NCBI RefSeq assembly: GCF_007655135.1
Contig: NC_045130.1
Span: 2,480,001 to 2,544,000 of the forward strand
Source: Punica granatum
Lineage: Eukaryota; Streptophyta; Magnoliopsida; Myrtales; Lythraceae
Direction: 5' to 3'
Length of the DNA: 64,000 nucleotides
A program made the position numbers and the translations under genes. Each line of letters opens with the position of its first letter. Positions within the stretch are counted from its first letter, which is position 1. This document shows positions 12,071 through 24,770 of this stretch, piece after piece. Under the pieces are notes generated by a model. It ran no database searches and was not told the origin of the DNA. It was given only the letters and a program-made list of their open reading frames with translations.

Positions 12071-14113
12071 TAATTTTTTATCAGATTGAAAAAATGATAA
12101 TTTTGAAAATGTTATACCACTATTTTTCTTATACTTCTCCAACATATTTATAATATATAAAGTGATCAAAATTCCTAAAAATATTTGGATATGATTAGTA
12201 ATATATACTATAGAAAAAAGGAATATCTTTTCATGAAATTTTTAAAATTTAACTAGAACAATTAAGTTTGAATTATATAAGTAAAAATATATTTGTCGTG
12301 AAAGTCTCGTGCAATGCACAGGCAAAAAAATCTAGTTATCTAAGATAGAGATATCTACACATCTATAAAATTAAATGAATTTCACCTCACAAGTCAAGTG
12401 AGGAATTCTGCCATCTATTTTCCTTTGTATTACTTTCTTTGTCTCTTGAAACTCTTTACAATTTCTCTTTACTCATGTTTAACATGAATTCTCCCGGATT
12501 TACTCGTTCTCATGAGCTAATTCCTCTTTCTAGAATTGCAATGTGACCTGATATGTAATCGATTTTTTCATACTCTCTTGTATTAACGGGTTTTGGCTTC
12601 AATTTACTTAGCCTACTTTCCAGCTATTAATGCTTGCAATTCACTGATCACCAAATCAATATAATTAGCCTAATAAGTTCGATAGATGAGGTGGTTTCAA
12701 GGAAGAAAAATAAAATAACCATATTAAGAATGGGTCCTAATGAGTGCTTAAATTTCAAATCTCATAGTGATATTGGAAAATAGTTGAAATAGGGTATTTC
12801 TTAAAAAAATCTGTAGGAAATTAAAGGGATAGCCATGAATCATATAGGTCAGTAGATTAAGCATATAATCAATTAAGAATAAAGAAAGTTTATTGAGTTG
12901 GCAAAATGTCAAGGAAATTGCAAATCTAGATCGTATTTATTGCCCGTTTAAGTTTAATTTTCTTTATATTAAGTTTTAGTAATTAGATTGTAGTGGCAAA
13001 AAAAGAAAATTCAATTAGATTGTGATCTTTTAAATTGTTACAAGAATTTTGGGTCAAGTTCTCATGAGAGCAATCTCTTCACGTCACTTTATTACTTGTC
13101 ACGACCCATATACTTCCGATAACTTTTTGAGTCACGAAGTTAGAAATCGTGAACAAATTATGCGTAGATATAGTTTCATCCATGCATATGGGCTTTAAAT
13201 GAATATTAGGTAGTAACCCTTTGTCTATCCAGAAATTCACTTATCAATCACGTAATTTTGAAAGAAACCTTAAATGAACAAAAAATTTAATTTTCATGAT
13301 CGATTCAGATAATCTTCTTTTATTTCAAGTCTTGTCATTCGCAAGAACTACGGGTTTCTCAATTTCACCATTGTCATTTCTCAATTTTATCAAGTGTTAG
13401 CATATGATCGGCCCTATTTGTGACGCGAAAATGGAATGAAATAGAATGTAATGAGTCCATTATTGAAATGTAATGGTTTGGAGAGAAAAATGTGATTCTT
13501 TGTTGTTTAACAAGACAATATGAGAAAATATTATTATAATTTATAACATTAGACTTGTTTACCAAAATATTATTCTATATATATTCTTGTATGTATGAAA
13601 TTAAAAGAAAACATATGAGACTTAAAAAAATTGAAATGAGAAAATGATCATTGATTTTTTAAGAAATTCAAACTGAAAGAAAAATCATGAAGGAATACCT
13701 TTTAACTCACATAAATGAAAAAAGAAAAAGAAAAAGAGAGAGAGATATTAAATGAAACTGTGAAATTTTATTTCTTTTCATTTCACTGTATTTTCACGTA
13801 CCAAACAGGGTCGGAGTAAATCTGACTCAGGTATCCAAACGCAAAAAAGTCTCTCGCACTGATAATCTAAAACCAGAAGTTAAATTCTTGAGTTGACCCA
13901 ATCACTCCATGAATCGATGGAGAAATTAAGAACCATTATTATTCTCTTTTATTTATTTTAGTTCATATTATCATTATTTATCAAATCTAATAATATCAAC
14001 TTGTCACAGTGCATAGACGCTCAAAACGATGAAAAGACAACTTTTTTCCGCGTGAACTTCCATTTACCTAATTTTTGTATTCATTTTATTAGTATTAATG
14101 CTTAAGCAAATTA

Positions 14114-14116
<3 letters not shown>

Positions 14117-14149
<33 letters not shown>
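14117..14149. repeat. (AT)n microsatellite
   Basis: About 16 AT units in intergenic DNA, ending in ATG. No function is suggested. Confidence 0.9.
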
Positions 14150-14152
<3 letters not shown>

Positions 14153-14686
14153 TTTCAGTAGATTTGACCAACCAAAAAAAAAACAAGAGAGAGAGAGAGA
14201 GTTTCAAAATCCTTGTGGGTGATTTTATTAGTAAGAAAGAAATATAACCAGAATTGCTCGTTGAATATATATACGGAATACTGTACGGTAGCAGAATCCT
14301 ATCTATACGTCACTAAATTAAATAAATCTCCCAAAATATGATTGGTTTTACCAAAAAAAAAATTGATAGTATAAAAAACAATAGCCCGCTTTCCCTCCCA
14401 AATATCAAATGACATGTCCCCATCATCATTTTCGTATAATATACGATACTTTTATAGTATATGACATATATCAAGATACAATTTGGTCCTCTACCAAGTC
14501 GCTTATATCATCAAGTTATAAATTATAAGGCCATTGAAATAACAAGTACATAAATAACTAAACAAGTACTGCATTGAAGGGAAAATGATAGGTTTACAAG
14601 TAATTTGCCATAATAAATATAATCATATCAGTCGATTCAATTCAATGGCCAAATGCTGATAGATTCTTTAGATGCTCGTTTTCATA

Positions 14687-14721
<35 letters not shown>

Positions 14722-15109
14722 GTTCTAATGAAATTTCTCGTTAAAAAAAGGTTTGAGATTTTCATGAATATTTTTTTAGATTCTGTAAACATCATCAGAT
14801 GACATTCCATTATGAAACTTGATTTTGATAATTAGCTCTTTACCAGCTTCCATTTCTTTAACGAGTTAGATTGTTTTGCTCTGATTTGCAATAGTCGTAA
14901 CTTCATTATAACTTCAATGACGAAGAAAACCATCAATCTCGATCTAAAGAGATATGTTGGATTACAATAACATGCGATCTATTTGGTAGCCCAAAAGGTA
15001 AGAATATTTTCTATCTGAATTTTATTCAACTTCCCTTCTCCCAAGGACAAGGAAAATAATTGAAAACTTATTCAATTCTAATTTTTCTAGATATATCGAG
15101 AAGGGAACA

Positions 15110-15154
15110 ATGTTTTTTTTTTTTTTTTTGGTTGGGGGGGGGTGGGGGGGGGGG
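15110..15154 (+). repeat. Homopolymer block: poly-T followed by poly-G
   Basis: A run of about 17 T is followed by GG, TT and then about 19 G broken by one T. Such a G tract could form a quadruplex on this strand. It is also a place where assembly errors are likely. Confidence 0.85.
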
Positions 15155-18100
15155 TGTTTGTGTAGATTAGGAGGGAACAAAATTAAAACATGTCTTTGGA
15201 TATACACTGATCACAAAATAACAAAATTTTATCCAAATTATTCCCTTTATGTCAACTAATCTTAACCATTAGTTTTTTCCCCTCCAAATTTTCTCCATTA
15301 TTTCTCAAAATCAATTTCGTTATCAAACATGTCATAGTGTTAGAAAATTTATTTTCTCGGTTTTGTTTAGTCAATTGAAAGCGAAACTTTAAATTTAGTA
15401 TACAATGAAATGTCATAATCATTAATTAAAATCACCCGCACACAAATATTATGAATATATATGTATATATTATTAGATTTCTATTATAAAAAGAGGATGC
15501 ATAGATATTTTCACCTTATGCCCTTTATTAGCTATTATTATTAATTCTATTATATTTTTATTGTACTAAATTCATGTACCTCCCAACTGAAAAAAAAAAT
15601 TTCATTTACAAGAATAGACGCAAAAGGCACATGGAAATGCAATTCTTTTATTTTTCTTTTCTTTTTTTAAAGTTTAGTCTCTTCTCTATAGTAAACTAAA
15701 AAAAAAAAATTATGCATGTCCCGTCACCCGAAGAACAACAACAATACCAGCAACGCAATTAGTGCAATCTGTGGATTCCTCTTGCCAAATAATAAGTTCT
15801 TATTCTCGAACTACAGTATTTAGGACCCGATAATTTAAACCCGGAACTTAATTATATATGTTGAAACGTCTATTGTTAATGGTCGACACTTCAAGTGATA
15901 GACATGCATGCTTCATAGTCCACGGTTTCTCACAATATTCGAGTTCAAAATTATAATGAGAAAAGCATGCATATATACTTTGTAATTACCATCTTAGCCT
16001 CCCTTCGATGCTCTTATAGCTTCATTTCCAGACCGGTTCTCCCCTGAAAGATCAAATTTTAACGTATGTAATTTTCCTCCATGAATTTCTTCCCTCGCAG
16101 CTTCACATTGAATAAATCTTCAGAGGATGGAATTTGTGAGAGATTTCCCTGTCCCATGCTACGGGAAGAGTCAATAAGGTTATTGGCGTAGATCGCGTAT
16201 CAATAGTGGTGGGGCGCCCTACTATTTACCTACATTACTATAACTCACCATGTCATTGTGAAAATAAAAATAAAAAAATAAATCATGTAAATTTTTCTAC
16301 AAATGGCATAAATCAAAACACATTTTTTTAAAAAAAAAATTCGATGACAAATGAGACTCAAGGACCTAATACAAAAAACATGAACTTTAAATAAATGAGC
16401 ACGCTCCTGATAATTAAGAGGTTCCAGTTCAAGTTAGATTTCGTGATGGGATTATCCGTGTCGCTTTATTAGTTATTAGAAATTTTACATCATTATACTT
16501 AACTTCTGAGTTTTTATTAAAAAAGAAAAAAAAGGCGATATAAATACTAAAATCTCTTAATTCCTAGGAGACGGCATGCCGTAGCACGTTCTCTTTCTCA
16601 CATGGTTTTGATTTTCTATGCTTTTTCTTTGTCATGTAAGGGAATAGCTTATCAAAATGGTTACTTTATATAAAACTGGGAAAAGGGGTGGTCGCGGATA
16701 CCCCTTCCCAGGATGTTTCTTCCCCAGATACTTCGCTGCTTATTGTATATAATTTTGTGGGCAGGGGTTTAATAGAACAGGGCAATGTTATATGTGGAGT
16801 TATCCAATTTGGCAAATTCTGAGTGCAGGGTCGGTACATATTACATCGTGTGGCTGGACATGAGTTAAAATGTCTTTTCAATAAGATTAGAAGTTGTACT
16901 CCACCTATCGACTAAGATAAATCAATGTTCAATTTACAGATGTCGCCTTATTCAGACCACGAATTAGAAGGCCGTTGTTTTTGGGCAGGGGAATAGAGGG
17001 TCTTTTACTTTGAGAGGTAAAATATTGCATGTGCCGACAAGTTCTAGAGGGTTTAGATCTTATTTCATCTCCTCATCAGTATCAGAGCAGATTCGGCACA
17101 CAACAAGCATAATGATTCCGATTTTCTGAGCATTGTGATAAGCTTTTCATTAAATTAATTTATGGGGCAGCAAAAGTTATGGTGCGGAATATAAAAAATG
17201 TTAAGGGCCAATTTGTGTTTTTTGAGGATATCTGGGAAAACTAGAAAGAGCGAAAATTATTGGAGAGCCACGTACGATAAAAAGCACGAATTGGCAGGTC
17301 GAGACGTGGGACTGAGCTTGCTATTCCATGCTGCTCCCCACATTCGGGGTAGAATTATATTTGGGATGCGATAGTTCTTTAAGAAGGTACGAGAAATATC
17401 GACATCCTAAAGGTATAGTGCTCTCTGCGTCGGATGAAAGATTAACAATCAACAACTTTTGGATGTCGAGTAAATCGGACAGGTGTGAATGAGGCCCCTA
17501 GACCCGATTACAGGCTCGACGCACCATGGATCCCAGCCCATTGTAACTTATATATATCGATCGAAATCCAGCAAATTTATGGAAAGTGTTAATTAACTTT
17601 ATTGGGACACATTATGCATATACTATTATTCATCAAATAGAATTGTCCAATAATGAGAGTTTATATATGTGTAGGACTTGGAAAACTCATTTTAAAATTA
17701 ATTTATTAATGGTTTGTATTATTAAGTCCCTAGAAGCTGAAAAGAAAAGGGTAGGAAGGTGGAGCCAAAATGAAGCAAAAGTATAGAAAAAGAGTAATGC
17801 AATTGTGGTTTATACGTTTTAATCTTCACCATCCAACATATTCAATTCTTATTAAAGAGACTTCACGTGCCATTTTATTTCTCTTTTTTTAAAAAATATT
17901 TTTATTGGATTTATGCAGACTCTTTTATAGCCAAAAAAGTGAAGAAAAGAATTGGAAAAAAAGAGTTGGAAACTTCAACGAGGATTGGTAGCTGGGACAG
18001 ATTTCAATTGGAAAATATATACGCGATGTGTGAAGTGGCGGATGGAGTCTTGAATAGCCAAAGTCAGGAAGGAAGAAAGAAACAGAAGAATCCCACCCGA

Positions 18101-20972
18101 CCCCTAAAGAAACATTGGGGGCTTAGGAAAAAGGCTGAGAGAGAGGATTAAATATTTAGCGTATATTACTCAGTCACTTTAAATTAGTAACAACTGATTA
18201 GAATATATGCAAGCAAACGAGAATATGTGGGATCGGTATCAACTCAATTTATCGCGTACATGCATTATGATTATAAGTTATGTATAATCAAGTGACTGAA
18301 TAATGCCCACCGAAAGTTTACAGGAGAGAGAGGGAGAAACCATCGAAAGCCCCAGCTTAGCTAATAGAGGAGAATAGAAATTGGCTCAATCCTTTCACCA
18401 AAAGGCAAAAAAAGAAATTTCTTTGATTAACCCTCTCGTTCCCTATCAGCCGCCTTGCCCACAGAGTTCCTGTCCATTCCATGACTCCCCCACAATTTTG
18501 TTTTCACCCGGGTCAGATCCACAATTTCAGATTTGGGAGAGGAATTGGCTAACCAATACTGTATCGGATGTCGCTGTACTCATTCGTAATCGATATCCGC
18601 TTCATATCATTAACTTATCTTTAATTAATTGGACAACAATATCTTGCTCTGGGACGGGCAGGCAATTTGGTATCACATAACCGAGAGGGATTTTAATTAT
18701 AGGATCATCACATCAAATCACGTCGCAGGGATCGGTAATGGATGTGTACGCGAAATAGACCTTTCCCATTCTATTTACCACGAGACACGAGCTAGATATT
18801 TGCCATCATTGGAATGTTAGAATTCAACCGAAGTTGGGTGCAAGGCCTTAGGGAACGGGTGTGAAAAAAATATACCCATCTGAATTCTACTTATGTTTAA
18901 TGAATTTAATTTCAACTATTACTAATCTTTCCCGACCCTTTTCTACATTAGGTCGTCGAATTAAAGTTCTGTAAATTGACTAATGTAACCATCGACAATG
19001 ATCGAGTTCTCAAGGGGTTAGCAATGTAGTATATTCATGGTTGTCATGGAATATGGAATTGGCGACCTTTTATAAGTTTCGTGTCGATTTGTCAAATAAA
19101 ACTAGTAGTTTGAATACACCGACCTCTCATTATCAGCGGGGACGCAACATGTAGGGGACCATGGCTGGATACTGACATACAGGTACTCGTGGATCTAGCG
19201 ATAGGCCGGTATATATGCATGGATATCAGACATTATCCGATGAACGGACTCGAATAGTACAGTTCAAATCGAACTGTAATAACCCACCCAAGAAGAACCC
19301 TCTCCCTACATGTTAGTCGAGGACAAAAGAAAAAAAGGACTCCGACGTCTTCGTTGAATAACGTCCACCGGTTGTCGGGGCAACCCCACATTTTTTTTTC
19401 CTGAATTTTTTTTTCCTATATGGAAAAAGCAAACACAGAAAAAGAAGGTACACCCATTGTAAAACTCTTGCTCCTCGCAATGTGGTGATGTGATTTTGGG
19501 AACGTGATAAAATAAAAATAGGAGGTGTGGGGTGTTGCCTCTTTAAGAAAGAGAACATATATTTTTGCCGGCTAATTATTGATTTACTTATTAAATTACA
19601 GATCATATCATATCACAATAAAAGTAATACAATACAGTTGATAAACTGTACTTCATATGAGTATATTTTATTAATAGTAATGTAAAGATCCATTGAAAAT
19701 CTATTAGGAGTATATTGTAGTCAGGTCAAATCAAATATCCAAACAAATATTAATTTTAATTAGTACGATGAGAAAATATCTCATTTTTCAATTGAGAAGA
19801 AGAAATACATATTATATATATAATATGGCAATATAGATAGTACCTTTATTCGTCTTTTCGCTCCAAAGGTTGGCATTTTCTCTTGTGGAAATTAAAGAAT
19901 TGCCACAAAAGCCGCATATATATCTCCCCTTGTGGCATATGAGCTGGAGATATTTTTATGGTAAACTGCCCCTTCCCGGACGAGTGAATATTTTATGGAA
20001 AAAGTACACACTGATAGAGGCACATCCATTAACTTAATCGGTGCGTTAATTAATTACCATTAAAATTAGGACACTGTTCAAGACGAAGGTCTGTAATTTT
20101 TCGAATTCGACAAACTTCTTAAGTGATTAGGTAATGCTTTTCCTTTTTTTATTGGCGCATATTTCACCAAACGAGATGTTATACGATGTTTATAATAGCT
20201 ACTTGTATAGAAGCATGCCATCACCTATACTGAACTTCACAAATGTTCATTATCGACCGGCAATGTGGAGGCAAAAGTACACGTCGAGTGGTTGGAGGAG
20301 TGAACTGAGGCCCAATCTTGTTCATCTTTGCATATAACGCTTGCAGAAATATGCATATGCATGAGAATGTACGTAGTGTTTTGCATGGTTTCTTGTTCCT
20401 AAAAAGCAGATTTCAAATGCCAAAATAATAAAAAACCTCAAGAGACATTTTAATTCATCCCTACTATTGTACAGGTTGAAAATAACCCCGTTCGTTTCAC
20501 TTTCAATTTTCATATTTAACCTTTTTACTACAAATTCAATTAATTAACCACCATTGAATTGGGGATGTGATAGTAAATAAATACTCCCGATCTCTCCATA
20601 TTTTTCTCCCTCATTTTCTGGTAAAAATCTTAAATGGTTCTATTTCACAATAATGTATTAAGCTTTTAACAATAATGGTGTAAAGATTTTTTGCTTCTAA
20701 TATTTATAATAATTTAATTAACTATTAAATATGAGGAAGATCTATAGATATATTTAATCGTGGGAAAAGAAAATAAAAGGACGTGATCAATCCACCGAAA
20801 AAAAGCATTATATCTCTTCATGGTGATAGTCCAGAGAGTCTCATGCACATATATAGTTTTCAATGGAAACACACAACTTTTCACCCCCTCAAAAAAAAAA
20901 AAAAAAAAAAAGCTACAACAAGGACAAACTATAGATGTCACGGATACATGTGGACCCACAGATAGAGATAGG

Positions 20973-22817
20973 TACGCGTGTGTTTGATATTCCATATTGT
21001 GTTTATCGGCATTTTTCAGGTACAAATTGCCACATTTTTCTTACGTCAAAAATATTTTGATTCACATCGACCTCTACCACTAGGCACTAGCCCTGGCTAG
21101 TTGGATACTAAGAGAATTTTGATGAAAAGAAAACGATATATCTTGATTGACATACAATTTTCAAGAGCTACAGAAATTTTTATAAGAATTATGTTTGTTT
21201 TATCATAAAGCCGTAGCTTGTACGCCTATAGTAAGAGTTTAATTCTTCCTAAAATGCTGGATATTTTATAGAAGTTTAAGTTAGAGACGCACAATCTGTG
21301 GCATAATAAGATTACTGGCAAGAGCCATGACTAACTGCGTAATATATGAACGAGTCTCGTCGACACTCGTGAAAAAGGAGGAAAGAACTTCCACAGGAAA
21401 TGCAAGATAAGGACTCGAAGGAAATTCACGCACATTCCAGTTGTTTACGTTATATTTCAGTCTAAAAAACAACAATGATCATATCGATAATCACATGCAG
21501 ATGTTACATGACATTCTGCAAATTGATATCATCAATCATGTTATTATTTCAGAAACCTTATTTGTTTACGACGGTCCCTGTATTTTATATATTTGGAAGA
21601 AATGGAATATAATGTTCATTTGATTCAAATATACATGCATGCATTTAAGCTCGAACCCGACAATGTCATTCGGTATATACAGGCAATTAATCATAAAAGG
21701 AAATAAACAAAGGAATTTATTTCACTGTGTAGTTCGCATTACGTAACGACTATCGGTAATCATCTCAAGTTAATATTTCGGTAGACGGGGTTTATAGTGG
21801 AGGTGGTGCTCGGCCCTAACCATGAATCAAGAGGTCTGAATTCGTTTCTCCTCTTTAGAATTTTCACATCCCTAATTCTCATTGTCTCATTTCTTACTAC
21901 GTCCATCTGATAGTCCTTCCTCATTGCCTGGGACAAAAAAAATCTCAAATATTTTCTACAGTTAGCAAATTCTATCGGAAAATGTCTTTTCGAAGCCTGA
22001 CTCATTTACCAACATGAATTGGTTCAAGCGGTTCGACGCTTATTCCGCTTAAGCAAGGTCTCTGATTCGAGTTTTTGTGAATACAAAAAATCCACGATGG
22101 GAGAGTTTTACTCCTTATTAAGCCAACCCGACTCGACTAGATTAGTCGGAGCTCAATTGGGCTTCCAGATATCAGGATTCACACCCAAAAAAGAAGCCTG
22201 ACTCATTCAATTAATTAAAGAAAAGCAAAATTAAGACGCATGTTTTACCTGTTTCAGAATTAATCTTGGGAAAATATTTCAAAGTTGTATGTACTTATTT
22301 TTAAGAATTTTATTTCCTTTCCTCGTGACAGTAAATAGAAGTTTTTCTATGTAAATATTATATTGGACAAGCGTTTTTATTTCTTCCTATAATCTTGGAA
22401 ATTATGTAAACATAATCAATTATCAATTAATAGTCTCATCCAAACGGGACAAGGACGTTTAGATGGACATTATATGCCACGATCTACATTTATCAAATTG
22501 AGAAAAAAAGGATAATGAGAGACATCATATTCCGCGCTCTACATATGTCGAATTGAGAATAGGACATCTAAGGAAATTTCGCAAAGTCTCTCTCTGTTGT
22601 TCAAAATCTGCGATGGAATAAGTAGGGGCGTACTTCCCATCCACTTGATCAACACATTAGTACACACTCCTGACCCTAAGCAAGATCACAAATCATCACT
22701 CGTAAAATTTTTCTTGTATCACCGGCCTAGATTAATTGGAGGCCCAATGTGAAGTGGGCTGAAAAATTAATCACCTAAAATGCTTATTTTAATTGGGCCG
22801 GAGTGCAAAATCGCACG
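20973..22817. repeat. Tandem segmental duplication, copy 1
   Basis: Matches 23440-25678 in the same orientation through many ordered phrases, for example TGATATTCCATAT, ACATCGACCTCTACC, AATTTTCAAGAG, CTGTGGCATAATA, GACTCGAAGGAAATTCA, GTACTTCCCATC and TTTTAATTGGGCCGG. Divergence is considerable. A SINE at about 22010-22190 interrupts this copy. No coding frame is conserved between the copies, so the duplicated unit is probably non-coding. Confidence 0.8.
22000..22190 (+). mobile_element. tRNA-derived SINE (family 1) with about 15-bp target duplication
   Basis: Contains box-A-like TTGGTTCAAGCGG near the start and box-B-like GATTCGAGTT, then an A-rich stretch and a body ending in CACACCCAAAAAAG. 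It is flanked by GAAGCCTGACTCATT at about 21990 and about 22190. The duplicated segment in copy 2 has a single related site near 24425 and no insert. The same SINE family occurs in reverse orientation at 24560-24770. Confidence 0.75.
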
Positions 22818-23439
22818 TGCCTCTTTGTTTATAATATATGAGCATAGGGATTCACGAGAGTGTGTATCTGCGCTTCCTCTAGTGTATAGCTTTTGAACAT
22901 TAGCTTAAGGATGATTCTCCCTCAATGCCAATTTTATTGTCTAGAAATAACCTCAGAAAAATGTCTGCTTGTCTTAATGCCTGGGGGTTCGTTTCATATT
23001 TTATATTTATTTATATATATATGCTAGTCGCAGATCTGTATTATGTACGAAATTTTAATATATATATATATATATTATCTCCCTTATGTGTGGTAGAAGT
23101 TTCCAAAGTACGTATCTATGCATGCCTGCATGAGAATGCATGTACATATAGGGTTTGCATGAATTCTAATCCGCCCTAAAAGTCAGACTTTAAAATGTCA
23201 AAAAGAAAGAAATCAAACAAAACTTCTTTTTTGATGTAGACCACCTGATATCCAGAAATTCAATAGACCTCAATTAATTTAAATTAAAGCCAAATTAGCT
23301 CATTAAATGATAAAACTTTCTCAATCGTGAATTTTTTCTATTCACGAAACTCAAATCGGAAATCTTAAGAGGAAACTAGTGTCAACCCACCTCAACCAAC
23401 CGACCTTGGTAAACCGTTTAATCATTGAACCCTTCATAC
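22818..23439. other. Spacer between the tandem copies
   Basis: No gene. It includes AT-dinucleotide stretches near 23010 and 23060, and near 23380-23430 a phrase ACCAACCGACCTTGG that looks like the end of a reverse-oriented SINE. Confidence 0.4.
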
Positions 23440-23996
23440 ATTAATGCGTGTGTCTGTGTCTGATATTCCATATCGTATTTATTAGCATTTTAGGCGACGA
23501 AAATGCCATATTTTACATGATTCAGAAATTTTATGTTTATTTACATCGACCTCTACCGCTAGCCCTAGCTAGTATAGGATACAAAGAGGATTGTAAAGAA
23601 AATAAAATCTTGTTTTTCTATGCAATTTTCAAGAGTTACATAGATTTTATAAAAAAATTTGCTTGTTGTATCATAGGGTAGCTTGTAATGAGAGTTAGAT
23701 TCTTCTTCAAATGTTGGATATAATATAGAAGTTCAAGTCAGAGGCCCATCATTGTCTGTGGCATAATATGATTACTGGGAAGAGACATGACGAATAGCAT
23801 AATATATGCGAACGAGTCTTGGCGCTCGTGAAAAATGAGGAGAGAACTTCCATGGGAAACACGGGATTACGACTCGAAGGAAATTCAAGCACACCCTAGT
23901 TGTTTAATTACGTTACCTTTCAGTCAAAACAATAACAGTCGTATCGATGATTACACGCAAAATAGACCACATGTTGCACATGAGGGCGGGTGTTGA

Positions 23997-24140
23997 GGAG
24001 TAAAATGAGATAAATCTCACATCGGAAAAGAAAAAGAATATCAATGGATTTATATGAGACTTGGATATCACCACTTATCAGCTTAAATTTTTAAGTGAAT
24101 ATGAGCTCAAACCTATATAAGTCCAATGAAAATTTAATAA
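23997..24140 (+). mobile_element. Possible short LTR-type relic
   Basis: Begins TGTTGAGGAG and contains CTCACATCGG, phrases common at the start of short plant LTR (TRIM-like) elements. The end is not defined and no internal domain is seen. The matching part of copy 1 lacks it. Confidence 0.3.
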
Positions 24141-24559
24141 TATACATGCAAATAATTAATTTGTATGTATACTATTAAAAAAGCGTTCAAAAGTCGTATT
24201 CACGGAGTATGTACGTAATAATTATTTATTGGTAAGTCACCTCTGAGTATTTGAGAAATGAAGTTTATAGTGTAGTCCTGCCTTCTCGCCCTCGAGCTAA
24301 AAATATGAATTCTATTTGTTATATCTATTATTGACCCATTAACGTTCACTATAACTGAAAAATAAAATAACCTCAAATATTTTCTCTGGCTTGCAAATTG
24401 TAGTAGAAAAATGTCTTTTTAAATCATGACTTTCATCCAATTAATAAGAAATTGTGACACATGTTCTGCTTGTTCTAAAAATTAATCTTTAAGATTGAGT
24501 CGGAATCAATATTTCAAAAACAAATTAGTTCCTTGTACGCGAGGGGCTAAAACAGTGAA

Positions 24560-24770
24560 ACTAGAATGTTTATTTTTTCAGTGTGAACTTATCCGAAAAT
24601 CCAATTGGGTCATGACTAATCCAGTCGAGTCGAATCGGCCCACTAAGAAGTAAAGCTCTCACAACATGAATTTTCTGCATTTATAAGGATTTGAACCCGA
24701 GACATTGCTTGAACGGAATAAGAGCAGAATCGCTTGAACCAACTGACATTGATAAACCAGAACCATTGTT
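24560..24770 (-). mobile_element. tRNA-derived SINE (family 1), reverse orientation
   Basis: On the minus strand it reads GTTGGTTCAAGCG (box A), then GGGTTCAAATCC (a good pol III box B), then CGACTCGACTGGATTAGTC and CCAATTGG. The order and spacing match the SINE at 22000-22190. It sits at a different place in the duplicated unit and in the opposite orientation, so it is an independent insertion. Confidence 0.7.

Larger units (their letters stand above)
10690..12335 (+). mobile_element. Helitron-like repeat, copy B (inverted relative to copy A)
   Basis: Homologous in reverse orientation to 6382-8150. Its 3' end carries CGTGCAATGCACA, which can form a small hairpin, then an A-rich spacer and CTAG followed by T (12332-12335). 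It lacks the Mutator-like insert of copy A: the empty target, TATAAATAA on this strand, is at 11059-11067. It has gained two inserts of its own, a MITE-like segment near 11222-11455 and a Tourist-like MITE at 11758-12070. Confidence 0.55.
12336..20972. other. Long intergenic region, repeats and relics only
   Basis: No gene could be supported in 8.6 kb. It contains (AT)n at about 14117-14148, (TC)n(TA)n at 14690-14720, a poly-T/poly-G tract near 15113-15154, and fragments of SINE family 2 near 15495 and 16385. At 17080-17105 the phrase CAGTATCAGAGCAGATTCGG resembles a Copia-type primer-binding site, so 16.9-17.5 kb may be a decayed retrotransposon. Open frames at 17867-18151 and 18381-18680 match no family I know. 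Confidence 0.5.

Noticed and set aside
18381..18680. 99-codon open frame
   Set aside because: No recognisable motif, AT-rich relic-like surroundings, and the start is not preceded by promoter features.
22000..22190. tRNA gene near 22018
   Set aside because: Same reasoning: A/B-box-like motifs in a 190-bp repeat with target duplication and a second family member at 24560.
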